NCBI GenBank assembly: GCA_045837725.1
Contig: JBEWZL010000270.1
Span: forward strand, 186,001-250,000
Reading direction: 5' to 3'
Origin: Vermamoeba vermiformis
Lineage: Eukaryota; Tubulinea; Echinamoebida
DNA: 64,000 bases
Shown: piece by piece, positions 24,299-36,075 of the stretch
Layout of the letters: each line of letters starts with the position of its first letter
Position numbering within the stretch: position 1 is the stretch's first letter
The notes under the pieces: model-generated
The model's database searches: none
What the model saw: only the letters and a program-made list of their open reading frames with translations
What the model was told of the DNA's origin: nothing
Made by a program: the position numbers and the translations under genes

Positions 24299-27200
24299 AT
24301 GAAGCTCAGTTCTCTTCTTGTGTGCGTTGCAGTTCTCTGCATCGCGCGTTTTGCAACCGCTAAATTTATGTGGTCTGGCGCAGTCACTGATACATCGGTA
24401 TGTAGTATATTAGACTCACATTCTTATTAAAAGAATTATTCTCTTTGGTTTTAACATCAGATTCGGTTAATCCCTTTCGCAACGTAATCTTTTATCCAAA
24501 TGCTTGATAACAATTATTTAAGCGACAATATCATTTATTCTTATATTTTATTTCATATAATCAACGAAAATCTCAATTATTAGAGAAAGATTTTTTGGCG
24601 GCATACGGCCCACATCCAAATCAACCCTTTTCGCGCATTGCTGGTCAGTATTAATATTAATTATCGTAGGCCTCAGTCAGAGCTGTTGGTTATAAAGGCG
24701 AAACTTTCGTTATTAGCGAGACCTCAGATCTTGCTAATCCTCTCTTTACCACCACTATCCCTGACGACTTTGCCGCTATTTCGGTAAGACTTCATACACC
24801 CTAATTATTTATATTAATATGATTGCTCTATTCATTGCATTACTTGTTCGAGATGGATCTCGAGGTTGACCTTGTAGAATTCCCATATTAATTTTATTTC
24901 ATATTTAATGCGTATATTAATTGTAATATACACGTTAATGCATAGTAGATATTTATTAATGGAATTCGCAATACAAGTTTGACGTCTGGCAGTTTTGCCG
25001 GATTAAGTTGACACACGAACTACCGCACAATTACTAATACATTACTATTTAGATTACTGGTCTGACCGAGGACTCCCTCTATTATTATGGTATCCCCTCG
25101 TTGAATGAGGTTGGTGCCTTCTTGACTTTCAAGATCAACAAAGCTCTGAACTTCACTGTAAGTAGACACGATCTGCAACAAACGAAATTCTTTATTGATT
25201 TTATTGTACACAAGCATTATAATAACATATTTAATTGTAATTGAGCATATAATCAAATGTAATTGAAGCAAAATTAGCTTGCAATCATTGAACTGTCAAC
25301 AGAATCGATTTCCCAACCACACTTTTAATCGGGTTATTTACGCTCGTTAATTCTCCAATAGTCTTAAAGTCATTATTATGCACTGTTTAAATATAATACT
25401 AACATCAAGTTATTAAGGCTGTCGTTGGTTCTTGCGGTGAAACCGGATCTGTCTCTGAAAGCTACCTCAAGGCTGCCCAATTGTTCCCTCACATTGTTAT
25501 TCACATGGGTGATTTGCACTATGAGGACATTGATGTTGATGATGAAAGCCTGTAAGTGTTCGCGATCCGATCAGATGCACCACATCCGCGTGTTTTGATT
25601 CAGTTAAATATCTAACGGTATTCTTTTTATAGCTATGATGCTGCTTATGAACGCGTTCACGCTTCATACACTCAACGTACACTTTACAGAAACATTCCGG
25701 TATGATACAGATCCACACAAACATTGCGGATCACACGGCATTTTCTAACTCGTGTTTATTATTCCAGATCGCCTATATGTGGGATGACCATGATTTCCGT
25801 GGTAACAACAAGGTTGGCGATGGTCCTGGTCGCCCTGCTGCTCGGTAAGTTGATCTTCCGATCTTGTTTTCATTCGTTACACGCGGATCACAATACGTCA
25901 GGTGACGATTTTTGTGGCCTGTAAAGTCACGTGAACGTTCCTGTTTTATATCACCATGCGTTAATTAATATTTTGCACTTTTTACCCTCGCGGCGAATTG
26001 GCAGGCAATTCTAACGGTCATTTTGTTTTGCAGCGCTGCCTATCAAAACAACGTTCCTCACTATCCTTTGGGCATTGGTAACGCCACTGTCGATGTTCCA
26101 ATCTATCAAGTAAGGCACCTATATTAAATTGATTATATAAGGCATTGGTACTAATACAGCGTTAGGCCTACACCATCGGTCGTGTCAGATTCATTATGCC
26201 CGATCTCAAGTCTACCGCTACTTCTGGCACCAATGTTATGGATGATACTCAAATGACTTGGTTCTTGAACGAGTTGGGCCAAGCTTCTAATTACGGATTG
26301 GTCGTTATTGTTTCTTCTCAACCTTGGATTATTGCTCCTGTAAGTGCTCGATCTTGACGTCAATTTTTTTTATACTACTCTAAAGAGTGGCTAGTATATG
26401 TAGTACATGGATGCTAATGTTCCGAATAATTAGGGAGGTGATGGTTGGTCTGTGGCTGAAAAGAAGAAGATCGCCAACTTCATCGTCGAAAAGGGCATTA
26501 CTAACGTCGTTTTGATCGCTGGTGACGCTCATATGGTAATTTAACATATACTTATTCGAAATAGAGCAAAATATTGATTTTCTATTTTTAGGTTGCTATT
26601 GACGACGGATCGAACTCCGATTACAGCGACAATGGTGGCGCTGGTTTCCCTGTCTTCCAAGCCGCTGCTTGGGACCGTCCTGGTAGCTCTAAGGGTGGTC
26701 CTTACACTGAGGGCTGCTTCACTGAAGCTTTCAGATCCCAACAATTCGGTGTTTTCGAAATTGTTGACTATACCGACAAGATCTGCTTCACTTGGGAAGG
26801 TAAAAATTCCAAAAAAATATCTAAATGATTCGGAATCGTAACGCTAATTTCTTGTTTTATTCCTAATTAGGTCACTCTATCCATTCTGACACTCCTCTCG
26901 TTTCTTTCGAGAAGTGCACTCCTACTACCGTCAAGGGAACTGGTGGTGACCAACTTTTCTGCACTTTGACTCGTCCTGGATGGGTAAGTCACCTGCTTTA
27001 AAGCACGTGCCACATCGTTTCTAACCGTGCATTAGGAATGGGGTGTTCTCGCCGTCGAGTGCGTCATCGCCGCTGGTCTCTTGATCATCGTCTTGGTCTT
27101 GCCTCCCAAGCCTCTTAGCCGCAAGGTACGTACCTTACTCGTTGTTTTCTGTGTACGTGAGCCATGGCTAATAGAACTCGCACGCAGAGATGGATCACTG

Positions 27201-27778
27201 CTGCCGTTTTTGGTGCTAGCTACGTCCCTATCGCCGTTATTTGGGGTGTTGTATCAGGCCCTGAGATCGCCACTTTCTACGCCTGCTTGATCGTTTTGGC
27301 TGGTGTCGACATTATCTTTGCCGTTATCATTGCGTTGTTGTTCACTGTCTGGAAGGAAGATAGCGACAAGAACATCGATTCAGAGCTTCAACGTATCAAC
27401 AAGACCACTCGTCCTTCCGTCTCTCAAACTGTCTCCCCGATCCAACCTACTGCCAAGGTTCCCGACCACGAGTCTGGCAGCGAGGAGAGCGATGAGGAAG
27501 AAGATGAAGACGAAGACAGCGAGGAAGAGGATGACGAAGAAGAAGACGAGGAAGAAGAAGAGGACGAAGATGACGAAGACGAAGATGACAGCGAGGGCTC
27601 TTCATCATCTGGTGGTCAACAACAACGACCTGCCATGATTGCCAAGCCAAGCAACACTGGCTTGCAAGCTGCTTCTGAAAGCTCTGGTTCTGAAGGTTCT
27701 GAAGGCTCTGAAGGCTCCTCCTCAGAACAATCCTCATCTGAAGGTTCATCGGGATCCGGATCTAACGAGTCCAGCTAA
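24299..27778 (+). CDS. PhoD-like metallophosphatase, membrane-anchored, with acidic C-terminal tail
   Basis: ATG at 24299 begins a signal peptide (KLSSLLVCVAVLCIARFATA). About a dozen exons follow. PhoD hallmarks are all present: HMGDLHYED (metal-binding Asp), WDDHDFRGNNK, and LIAGDAHM near the end of the catalytic domain. PhoD enzymes hydrolyse phosphomonoesters or diesters and need metal ions. After a Cys-rich spacer there are three hydrophobic spans (WGVLAVECVIAAGLLIIV; WITAAVFGASYVPIAVIW; FYACLIVLAGVDIIFAV), so the catalytic part would face the lumen or the outside. The final ~130 residues (27355-27778) are an almost pure Asp/Glu run followed by Ser/Gly-rich repeats. The junction near 27126-27187 is best read as an intron ending CGCACGCAG. 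The AT-rich 3' end has AATAAA at about 27853. Confidence 0.85.
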
Positions 27779-27911
27779 ATTTAGCCCGCTAACCAATCTT
27801 ATTTATTTCGAACCTCAGCTGTACTGTAAACTTTTTTATAATTAACCTACTTAATAAATATACGGAACAATTTAAAACAAGATCTGGTTCGGGAACGCTT
27901 TAATTTACATT

Positions 27912-29293
27912 TTATTGATTTTGCTTGTGCTCGAGGACGATATGCGGGTTAGTTGCGGCTAATAATTCGGTAATCATTTCTACGATGTGTTGGTTAATGT
28001 GGAACTTCTTTAGTCTGGCGATCGGGATGTGTTCCGCGCCAGCAATTACTTGTAAGCACTGCGGCGAATCACACGTGCAAACGAAAGGTGAAGCCATCTT
28101 CCATTCAGTGGAGGGATAAAAAAACGTCAGCTCGTCACCTGGCACGAGATCTCTGATTGCTTTGACTTCCATTGCCTGAACGTCGACAATTACCGACGGG
28201 TTGCAGCTATGATTCATACAAACCTATATTTCGCAGTCGACTGTAACAATAAAATTACGTTTTTCAACATAGAACGACCACACTTATATCTTAAAGTTAT
28301 ATTTCTGTAAAAGGTCCCTGAATGACGGCAAGATGCGAAGCCGTAACTTTTGGAACAGAGGTTCGATCCGCAAAAAAAGAATCACGAAAAAAATATTAAA
28401 AAGAGCCCGAAGCACAATAAAATAAAACCCCGATTTGCAAAAAAAAAGGGAAGGGCGATAAAATAAAAAGAAAGTAAAAAAACTGAGCCTACCGGGGGGA
28501 AAGGCCGGGGGGGAAAAAAAAAAGCCGGGCTAAGGTGAGCCGGGAGCTGCAATAAAAAAAGCCGTGGTGGACGCCGGGGCGGCCGGGCGGAGCACCTGGA
28601 CTGGTCTAATCCCGCTAGGCTTGTGCTGTAACACGTGTGCTGAGCACGAGTGCCTGAGGCAGTTTGACGCAAAAAACCTCGTGTGTAGGCACTGAGAGTT
28701 TGGGGATAGTCAGTTTGCTTCAGATTTACTCAACAGACGATAGCCTGGGCTACTATTGAGCTTATTTATGAGAAATGGGAGCAGCCATGTCCAAATTCTG
28801 GTACGTCTACCGTGTAGACTTCCAGTTGGTTAAGGAATATAGAGATCGTTAGCACGAGCCTGAGCCAGATGCGAGATCTTGGTTCACAAAAAGTGGATTT
28901 CGCTGAGTCTATTTACGCTCGCCAATATCTTAATGGCAAATTAGTGCAAACATCAATTTTAAAAATGTTATAAAAGCGTTAATATTATATTCATGAATTA
29001 ATCAGCTCCGTGCGAAGATCTGGGAACGTAAAAATTTTGTTTAAATAAAATTCTGGAATTTAATTAATGCTTACCAACTCGTCGTTAATTTCAGCGTGCA
29101 TGTTTTTGCCGATTTGAATAGTACTCCATTTTTTAGAGCCAGTGTAAGTGACATTTTCTATTTTAGCAATCGTTTGGCCTTTGGAGAACGGCTTAAGCGT
29201 CAAAAGTTTAGAGAACACTTCAGTGCCTGCCTGGTCTTTAGCAATTTGCAAGACATCCGGATGCGCGATCAGGATTTGTGTTTGTGCCGCCAT
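27912..29293 (-). CDS. Small SET-domain protein (putative protein-lysine methyltransferase)
   Basis: Two exons, 29293-29075 and 28223-27912, joined in phase 0 (INDEL|VCMNHSC). The product is about 177 residues. The SET signatures are MNHSCNPSVIVD (the NHSC pseudoknot motif), DELTFFYPSTEW, and a post-SET-like cysteine group (FVCTCDSPQC) that would bind zinc near the active site. The first exon (KPFSKGQTIAKIENV, STIQIGKNMHAE) is the usual SET N-terminal part, so the protein is little more than the catalytic domain, as in short single-SET proteins of fungi and protists. Substrate unknown. The only intron, about 850 bases, is far longer than normal here because it contains a GC-rich, A-run-rich insertion. 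Confidence 0.75.
28316..28690. mobile_element. GC-rich, A-run-rich insertion inside the SET-gene intron, SINE-like
   Basis: Composition changes sharply: long A runs mixed with G-rich blocks (GGCCGGGCGG, GGCCGGGGGG) inside an otherwise AT-rich intron. At about 28357 the word GGTTCGATCC matches the pol III B-box consensus, and TGACGGCAAGATG about 35 bases upstream is a weak A-box, followed by an A-rich run. This is the layout of a tRNA-derived SINE, but there is no foldable tRNA, no clear target-site duplication and no second copy in the window. Confidence 0.3.
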
Positions 29294-29463
29294 TTGTTAG
29301 ATAATTACTGAACAGCGATAGAAACTCGGCAATTTACAACGTAATAGGCGCCTGGCGCTTATAGAGACTACCGATCGACTAAACAGCGCAAGCCCGGTGC
29401 TACTTCCGAAAGCCCTTAAAACGGAAGTTACCGTTACAAACTGTCAAACAACAGATCAAAGCC
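29294..29463. promoter_or_regulatory. Divergent promoter, SET gene / LIN37-like gene
   Basis: A 170-base gap between two divergent start codons must hold both promoters. No specific element recognised. Confidence 0.4.
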
Positions 29464-30984
29464 ATGAGCAATACAACAAACAATAATGTTAATATAAATA
29501 ATAAAAGCAATGATAAGGAAAATATATTAGAAGGCAAGCTGCGGAGGAGCGGCAGAACACCAAAGCCATCCGAAAAAGTTCGAGAAAGGACTTTAGGCTC
29601 ACCGAACGGTATTTAATCCGCTTAAAAATATTATTTTAATATATAAATATGGCCAATATTGCAGTTTTAATCGAGGCACTTGACTAGAAGCCCAGATTTC
29701 GCTTCGAATTTTTTTTAAAAAAATACTTGACAATCTAAAGGTTTTACTGATAAGAATATACATTAGGGAACAAATATGGAGTTCGAAGAGTAATTCGCGA
29801 AAGGTAATTATTTTTCGTAACACGGCTATTTGTAATTAATTTCAATCTCACCAGGCGACAACCACAATATGAAAGAGTTTTAAGAAATAGGAGGATAAAT
29901 TTAGACGTACCAGCAGATACTTCTATCTATCAATTGAGCAGAGAATGGGTTGCTGACAATCCGCATCAGTTTCCTGATCACGTTGTGGTAAGTGCTGGGG
30001 CATGTAATGCCTATAAAAAAATCAAAATAATATTGCTTGTGTTGCGCAAACAGTTTGAAATTATTTAATGCTTGTGGAATAATTAACTTGATCAGCTGAA
30101 TTTACTTCTTGATATTTCTATCTCTGCACGATTCAACCGACTTTTTCATGAACAATGAATAATATTCTAATTATAAGGCCACTCCCATCGATTCTACAGT
30201 AATATCAACGCACTCTCGAACTCTCGCCTCGATCATTCAAAATCCGCAGCTTGCAGTGAGCGAAGCGGATCCAAAATTTAGTGCAGAAGGCTTACCTATT
30301 AGACAAAGGAGAAGCAATGATGATTTCGACGTAAGTCTAGCTTTCCCGGATCTGCTACTTAGAAACCTCTGAAATTCTTTTTGTACTGGCGAGCGGAAAT
30401 TGGAAAATCGATTTTACGTATTGGTGATTAGTCGGAGAATTTGCCGCACGATTTGTGCTACGGAATACGTGGAGCTAGTAATATTAATGGATCTCTTGTA
30501 CAGAAAATAATACGACACGAGCAACTGAGTCAAACTAATGCTGATAACACGAAGACAATAATAGCTGAAGAAGACGAAGACTTGTTAATGCATCATTTGG
30601 AACATTTTAAGAAAGTTAAGGCTTGGTAAGTTCACATTTTAAAACCAAATCCGTTAAATCGACAAATTACCTTAACGTGTGGGAGTGGATTGGTCGTTCT
30701 GTTTTTATTTTAGCGAATTTTAAATGCCGGTGGACCACCGGAGATTCCATAGTGCCTCTATAAGGCAAAAATAATTTGGTAGCGGAGTATTTGATCCAAA
30801 ATTGTAAATGTTCTCAGACAGTAATGCGATCGTGGTATATGCGTCCTGGCATAACTACAAAATATTATAATAATTGTTTCGAAAATATAGGTGGCAAGGT
30901 ACTATGGAGGCGAGACTAGTCCCGGTGAAGCAACAGATCGATCCGATCTTGGCGTCCAGCGTTAACTCAGACGAAGCCTCTTAG
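29464..30984 (+). CDS. LIN37-like protein (putative DREAM/MuvB subunit)
   Basis: Exons by splice signal and phase: 29464-29608, a 37-base micro-exon 29767-29803, 29855-29987, 30178-30330, 30432-30625, 30891-30984. The key region RRQPQYERVLRNRRINLDV...SIYQLSREWVADNPH resembles the conserved core of LIN37 (a Tyr-x-Leu strand, then xxLYxxxRxWxRNxP). The last exon continues KKVKAWWQGTMEARL, comparable with the Trp-rich C-terminal helix of LIN37. LIN37 is a subunit of the MuvB core that represses cell-cycle genes in the nucleus. An Asn-rich, basic N terminus (KLRRSGRTPKP) fits a nuclear protein. An alternative last exon at 30714-30723 would stop after three codons and fits less well. Identification is by weak motif similarity. 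Confidence 0.5.
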
Positions 30985-31401
30985 CGGTCGTTTTACGTAC
31001 AGATAAGTCAAATATAAATAATGTATTTTATCCAGAAATTCGTTCATAGTGTCCCTAAAGGGCAGATGAAAGCGAAGTTTCGTTGTTTAAAAATTGCTTT
31101 TTTGTTTCTTTGTGGTGCAATCCAAAATCTCTACTCCTGATCGAGATACTATTCATTGATATTGCAATATCGATCACGAAAACCACCTTTTATGGACAAA
31201 TTCCAGTTCAATCTCGCGTTTCATCTGGCGGAATAATTCTGGTCAAAAATAGTCAACGGTTTGTTTATCCGGGTGGACCAATTATGACACCGGATTTACT
31301 TACCAATTCAAATTAAATCCAATACGAGCAACACGCAGGTCCAAACTTTCGAATAGAAATTTTTATTTGAAGTTCAAATAGATCCGCTACACATATAGAG
31401 A
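30985..31401. other. Intergenic, nothing recognised
   Basis: AT-rich gap between two plus-strand genes: 3' region of the LIN37-like gene and promoter of the kinase. No coding exon with good signals seen. Confidence 0.5.
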
Positions 31402-34306
31402 ATGAGCGAAGATTTGCCTAAAGTATTATGCGGATACATGATCAAGAAGGTCCTGGGCCAAGGCTCTTTTGGCACAGTTAAGTTGGGTGTACATCCGAAA
31501 ACTGGCGATCACGTAAGTCAAAAAACAAGCAATATTCCTGATTAGAGCTAACTTCTATTAAACAGGTCGCTATTAAAACCCTTAATTATAAGGCGGTTAG
31601 ATCACCCAAAGAACTCGATATGATTCAACGCGAGAAAGACATTCTCAAAACGTTAGATCACCCCAACATTGTCAAATTGAAAGAAGTCATTGAAGATCCA
31701 GACAAGGAAAAGTGCCATATGCTCTTTGAATACGTGTCTGGAGGCGAGTTGTTTGCCTACATTGTGGCTCACGGAAGATTAAAAGAAAAGGACGCTCGTC
31801 GCTTCGTTCGTCAGGTACGATCTAACTTTCAGATCTTTTAATGAAATAACCGAAAACGTATTCACTATTTAATTTCATATTCAATTCTGAGTCTAATTTA
31901 AACATTGGTCTAATCGCAATGATTTTGTATTTGCGCGGTTCCGAATTTGAATTTTTCCGCTATACGCTACACAGAAAAACTTCCGTTGTGTGCTTTAATT
32001 AACCTCGGTTATATTATTAGATGGTCTCTGGCCTCGAGTATTGCCATAATCACTTGATTATTCATCGTGATCTGAAGCCTGAAAATTTGTTGTTGGATGA
32101 GCATCTGAACATCAAAATTACTGACTTCGGCTTGGCCAATAGAATTACGCCTGGAGCTAAATTTCAGACTTTTTGCGGTAGCTTGTTGTATGGTAAGAAT
32201 AATCCTTGGCCTCGAAATTGGAGATAAACTCCGAAATTCACAATTTTTTATTTTTCTGCAGCCGCTCCTGAAATTCTCCGAGGCGAAGCTTACCAAGGTC
32301 CCGGCGTCGATATTTGGGCTCTCGGTATCATCCTCTTTTGTCTGGTAAGTTCTACCATTCCAACCGATTTTATTGCGGATCTGCCAAGATCTTAATTTGG
32401 TGGCGATATTTTTATACCAAAGTCATGAATTTAATTAAAATTTCTTAGATTGCTGGTAGACAACCTTACGACGGAGATAACCCCACGAGATTGTTAAAGC
32501 TGTTCAATCATCCCATCCCGTTCCCTGAGCACGTTACTTCAGGTACCAAATCCACTAAAACTTCGCAACTCTATTTACTAATTATGGTATATTTAGAATG
32601 CAAGGATCTTATTAAGCGAATGTTAACCGTTTCTGAACGTGACCGCATTACTATTGCCGAAATTAAGCGACATCCGTGGATTAATCAGGGTTACTCTGCT
32701 CCAATTGATCCTTTGTTGCCTGCCGTCAGCTTTGTAAGTACTAATTATATATATTCATTAAAATTAGTATTAATTATCGATTTTTAGGTAAATACGCTCG
32801 ATCCTGAAGTACTGAAACAACTTCAGTTGCTCGGATTTGAGGACTCGCCTGCCTTGCGTCGTGCAATCTTGCAAAGCGAAGCAAAAAACCCCGCAGTCAC
32901 TATGTATCATACTATTTTAAGAAACTTGCGCAAAGCTGGAATGAGCCAAAGCACCAACAGCGCATCCGAATCTGAATACTCGAGCATCACCGATTCAGCT
33001 GCTTGTGATAGCGCTGAATCTGCTGGCAGCGAGCGAAATGTTAGGGGAAGAAGCCACTCACGCGAAGGAAACCACACAACCGGTCATTCAAAACGAAAGT
33101 CGGTCGGATTCGAATCTAACGGTGGATCGGACTCGAGCGAGCACGCTGCTGCTTCATTGCCTTCATCGCCTGCTCCTGAACCCGCCGCTAAGAGACGCAA
33201 TTTGACTCAGAGCATGGGCGGCAATCCCGCTGCGGTCATGCAAGCCAAGGCCGCTAAAGAAGCCATGGCTCGTCACGCCCAACACACTTCGCACCACGAG
33301 AAGAAAAAATCTGGCGACCACACGACGGATCCGCTCCGACACTCGCACAGTCCTAACGGACCTAATGTTCCTAATGGCACCACTGCTCATGAGGAGCCTA
33401 CTACCCGCCGCCGTGGAAACACTGTTGTGGCTGGTGCAGACTTTGACGACTTTGTGCCTCGTGCAGTGACCTCGGTAGATCCGGAGCTCGTTAAGAAGAT
33501 GCGACGCAGATCTGATAAACCCGTCTCAAAGAAAAGAGAAGAGAAGGAGCCTAAAGAAAAAGACGTTAAAGACAAAAAAGACAAGAAGGATAAAAAGACT
33601 AAGGTCAAGAAAGAAAAATTCGAAGCGGTCGAAGAAGAGATCACCATCGCAGATTTGCCCGCGAAGAAAGAAAAGAAGGACGATAAGAAGAAAGATAGAA
33701 GAAAATCGGACAGTTCTTCTCGTCATAAGGGCGATATTAAGAAAGAAAAGGAAGAGAAGAAGACAGTCGGTGGTAAGTTTTAGTTTTGAACCTCGATCTT
33801 GATCCACAATTCTCGGATACAAGCGAGACTAGATTTTTTCAGATTGAGCGGAAAAATTTGCCTATATTAAGCATTACTTAAGTCTATGCATCCGTGGTTT
33901 AGATTTAAAACTCTCGTGGATTATGCTATCGAAAATAGCCTTATTTGGCAAAACCAGTTTTAATTCTATCTCGTTCATTGAACCACCGAACTCATATCCT
34001 TATTTAGTATTGGCTACTGACGAACCCGTCGGATTGTTCGGAGCTAACACCACATCCACCAAATCCGCGAACGACATTGCCGACCAAGTCAACAAGGCGC
34101 TCGATGGCTTGAATGTTCGTCGCTTAGAGATGCCTAATGCTACTTTGCACTACTCTTGCGTGTTTAAGAACATTGCATTCGAAATGGAATTGGTCGAGAT
34201 CGGAAAGTTCGAAAACATGCGTGGCTTGAAATTCACTCGCCGCAGCGGTGATATTTGGGAATATAAGCGATTGGTTGAGTCGTTGCTCGGTCAACTCAAG
34301 TTGTAA
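31402..34306 (+). CDS. CAMK-like (MARK/BRSK/AMPK-related) Ser/Thr kinase with UBA-like and KA1 domains
   Basis: Eight exons: 31402-31512, 31566-31814, about 32021-32192, 32263-32344, 32450-32542, about 32599-32731, 32788-33772, 34008-34306; about 700 residues. All kinase elements are seen: [11 protein letters not shown] loop, VAIK lysine, [16 protein letters not shown]-loop [16 protein letters not shown] and [11 protein letters not shown]. The T-loop Thr that upstream LKB1-type kinases phosphorylate is kept. A UBA-like helix bundle follows ([20 protein letters not shown]). A long disordered Ser/His/Lys-rich linker with KKDKKDKK runs next, and the last exon is a KA1 membrane-binding domain ([28 protein letters not shown]). 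This order matches MARK and related kinases, which act in polarity and microtubule control. The last junction (VG|VLATDEP) is inferred from phase. Confidence 0.88.
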
Positions 34307-34516
34307 ATAATAATAATTGTACATTACATGCAAGTAAATTTTTAATGATGCGTTCTTTTCGTTTCTTGAGTTATAGCTGCTGGGCACTGTCTCTGTCATT
34401 TTCCTTCGTCTTTTCAACATCAGGAAGGTTAAAACAGTCTCAATCCAAGCAACTGTTAATCAAATAAAAAAATAATATTCTGTACTTCTTTGATCGAACA
34501 CTTATTTATTACACAG

Positions 34517-35584
34517 CTACTTGAAATGCTCGCATGGACATTTATTTTCATGTGCGTAGTTTATGCAATCTATATGTCCTTCTGACATTGCATTGGCGCA
34601 AGTTGCTGAATCCCAATCACAACCGTTCTCATGAGCATATTTTAGTATCTCCAAATGGCCACCATATGCTGCTGAAGAACAAGTTTCTGTGTCCCAATCA
34701 CATCCATTTTCATGAGCATATTTGAGTGCTTCTAAATGTCCATGCTGTGCTGCTGAAGTGCAAGTTGCTGAATCCCAATCACATCCATTCTCATGTGCAT
34801 ATTTTAGTATTTCCACATGACCCTGAGAGGCTGCTACAGCACAAGTGTATGCATCCCAATGGCATCCATTCTCATGAGCATATTTGAGCACTTCCAAATG
34901 TCCATGCTGTGCTGCTCCAGAGCAAGTGTACGAATTCCAATGGCATCCATTCTCATGAGCATATTTTACTATCTCCAAATGACCACCAAATGCTGCTGAA
35001 GTGCAAGTTGCTGAATCCCATTTGCACCCATTCTCGTGAGCATATTTGAGTGCTTCTAAGTTTCCCTTCAGTGCTGCTGCAACACAAGTGTATGAATCCC
35101 AATGGCACCCATTCTCATGAGCATATTTGAGTGCTTCTAAGTGGTTGCCCTCTGCCGCAGAATGACAAGTCCTTTCATCCCAAGGGCATCCATGCTGATG
35201 AGCATATTTGAGACATTCTAAATGCCCATTACTTGCAGCTAAGTGGCATGTGTATGAATCCCAATCACATCCATTTTCATGAGCATATTTGAGCACTTCT
35301 AAATGTCCATGCTGTGCTGCTGAATAACAAGTTACCGAATCCCAAGCACATCCATTCTCGTGTGCATATTTTAGTAGTGACAAGTGGCCATTTGTTGCAA
35401 AGTCTTCACAAAATGATCTTGAATCTACTCTGACTTGTGTAATTTTGGCTCTCTCTTTTATTCTGCGACAAAGTGCGTTGAATCGTTTCGATGTAGAAGA
35501 AATAAATGCAAGTCTGATGACCGGAGTTGGCATGCTGGCCGTTGCTAAGTAATTCAATATCTCAGTCCACATATCGTCATTCAA
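34517..35584 (-). CDS. Ankyrin-type repeat protein with ten Cys/Trp-marked 27-residue repeats
   Basis: Single exon, 355 residues. An in-frame stop immediately precedes the ATG at 35584. The N terminus (MWTEILNYL...FISSTSKRFNALCRR) is F-box-like. Ten repeats of exactly 27 residues follow, each built on LKYAHENGCxWDxxTCxxAAxxGHLE. This subtype is common in amoebae and in large DNA viruses that infect them, so exchange between them is a fair hypothesis, but nothing here shows direction. The 81-base DNA repeats remain very alike, implying recent expansion or homogenisation. With an F-box-like start it may act as an SCF substrate adaptor. Lack of introns sets it apart from its neighbours. Confidence 0.85.
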   Translation of the reverse strand: MNDDMWTEILNYLATASMPTPVIRLAFISSTSKRFNALCRRIKERAKITQVRVDSRSFCEDFATNGHLSLLKYAHENGCAWDSVTCYSAAQHGHLEVLKYAHENGCDWDSYTCHLAASNGHLECLKYAHQHGCPWDERTCHSAAEGNHLEALKYAHENGCHWDSYTCVAAALKGNLEALKYAHENGCKWDSATCTSAAFGGHLEIVKYAHENGCHWNSYTCSGAAQHGHLEVLKYAHENGCHWDAYTCAVAASQGHVEILKYAHENGCDWDSATCTSAAQHGHLEALKYAHENGCDWDTETCSSAAYGGHLEILKYAHENGCDWDSATCANAMSEGHIDCINYAHENKCPCEHFK

Positions 35585-36075
35585 CTCGATGTTCTGCTAC
35601 TCAATTGTCAACGAAATTATTACCAAAAAATTAAGAAAATGTAAATATTTTTTAAAAATTAAATTAAAAAATGGCTTACCATCATAGTTGTGTCGGTAAT
35701 ATTACGGGAATATTTAGTAACTGCTCTTTCTGGAGAAAATATTTCCTGTTAGTAAATTGCCGAAAATTATTAATTATTAACGAAAATTAAAAGTTAATCC
35801 AAATTAATTAGAATTACAAACCTATGGGATTCTCTGCTTTGCGTTTCATAAATATTTCGATTGTGGTTATGATATTGAATATAAATCATTCTACGTAAAA
35901 AAAATTTACTGTTCGTCGAAAGTTCCAACGAATTGTAGCAATTTGTTCCAAAAATAGATTTTGTTTTAACTGTAGTATTTTTGCTGGCGACTTCCGTTCC
36001 AGTCCGTTGGCGCGAACTCCGCAGCTCTTCGTGAAAACTCGCGGAAGTTCCTTCAATAGTTAGAATTGCGGTCAC
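35558..36075 (-). CDS. Possible small gene or upstream exons overlapping the ankyrin gene start
   Basis: A 36075-35825 open frame (ILTIEGTSASFHEELRSSR...), bounded by an acceptor-like CATTGGCAG, can be spliced to EIFSPERAVTKYSRNITD (about 35745-35680), which ends in a good donor ATG|GTAAGC. The next acceptor gives QNIELNERRYVD and a stop that overlaps the ankyrin gene's first codons in another frame. No ATG begins the first exon. It could be a short unknown protein, or 5' untranslated exons of the ankyrin gene. Confidence 0.3.

Noticed and set aside
27477-27600. Satellite-like repeat in the acidic tract
   Set aside because: It is a coding low-complexity run of GAA, GAG and GAC codons, not a DNA repeat family.
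27300-27750. Alternative frames over the acidic tail of the PhoD gene
   Set aside because: GAA/GAC repeats open several frames; only the frame joined at 27188 continues the membrane spans.
28352-28372. tRNA gene suggested by GGTTCGATCC
   Set aside because: The flanks do not form a T-arm, and no acceptor, D-arm or anticodon stem can be folded; at most a SINE-like relic.
30714-30723. Three-codon last exon (CEF) for the LIN37-like gene
   Set aside because: The exon at 30891-30984 is in phase, longer and gives a Trp/Arg-rich helix like the C terminus of LIN37.
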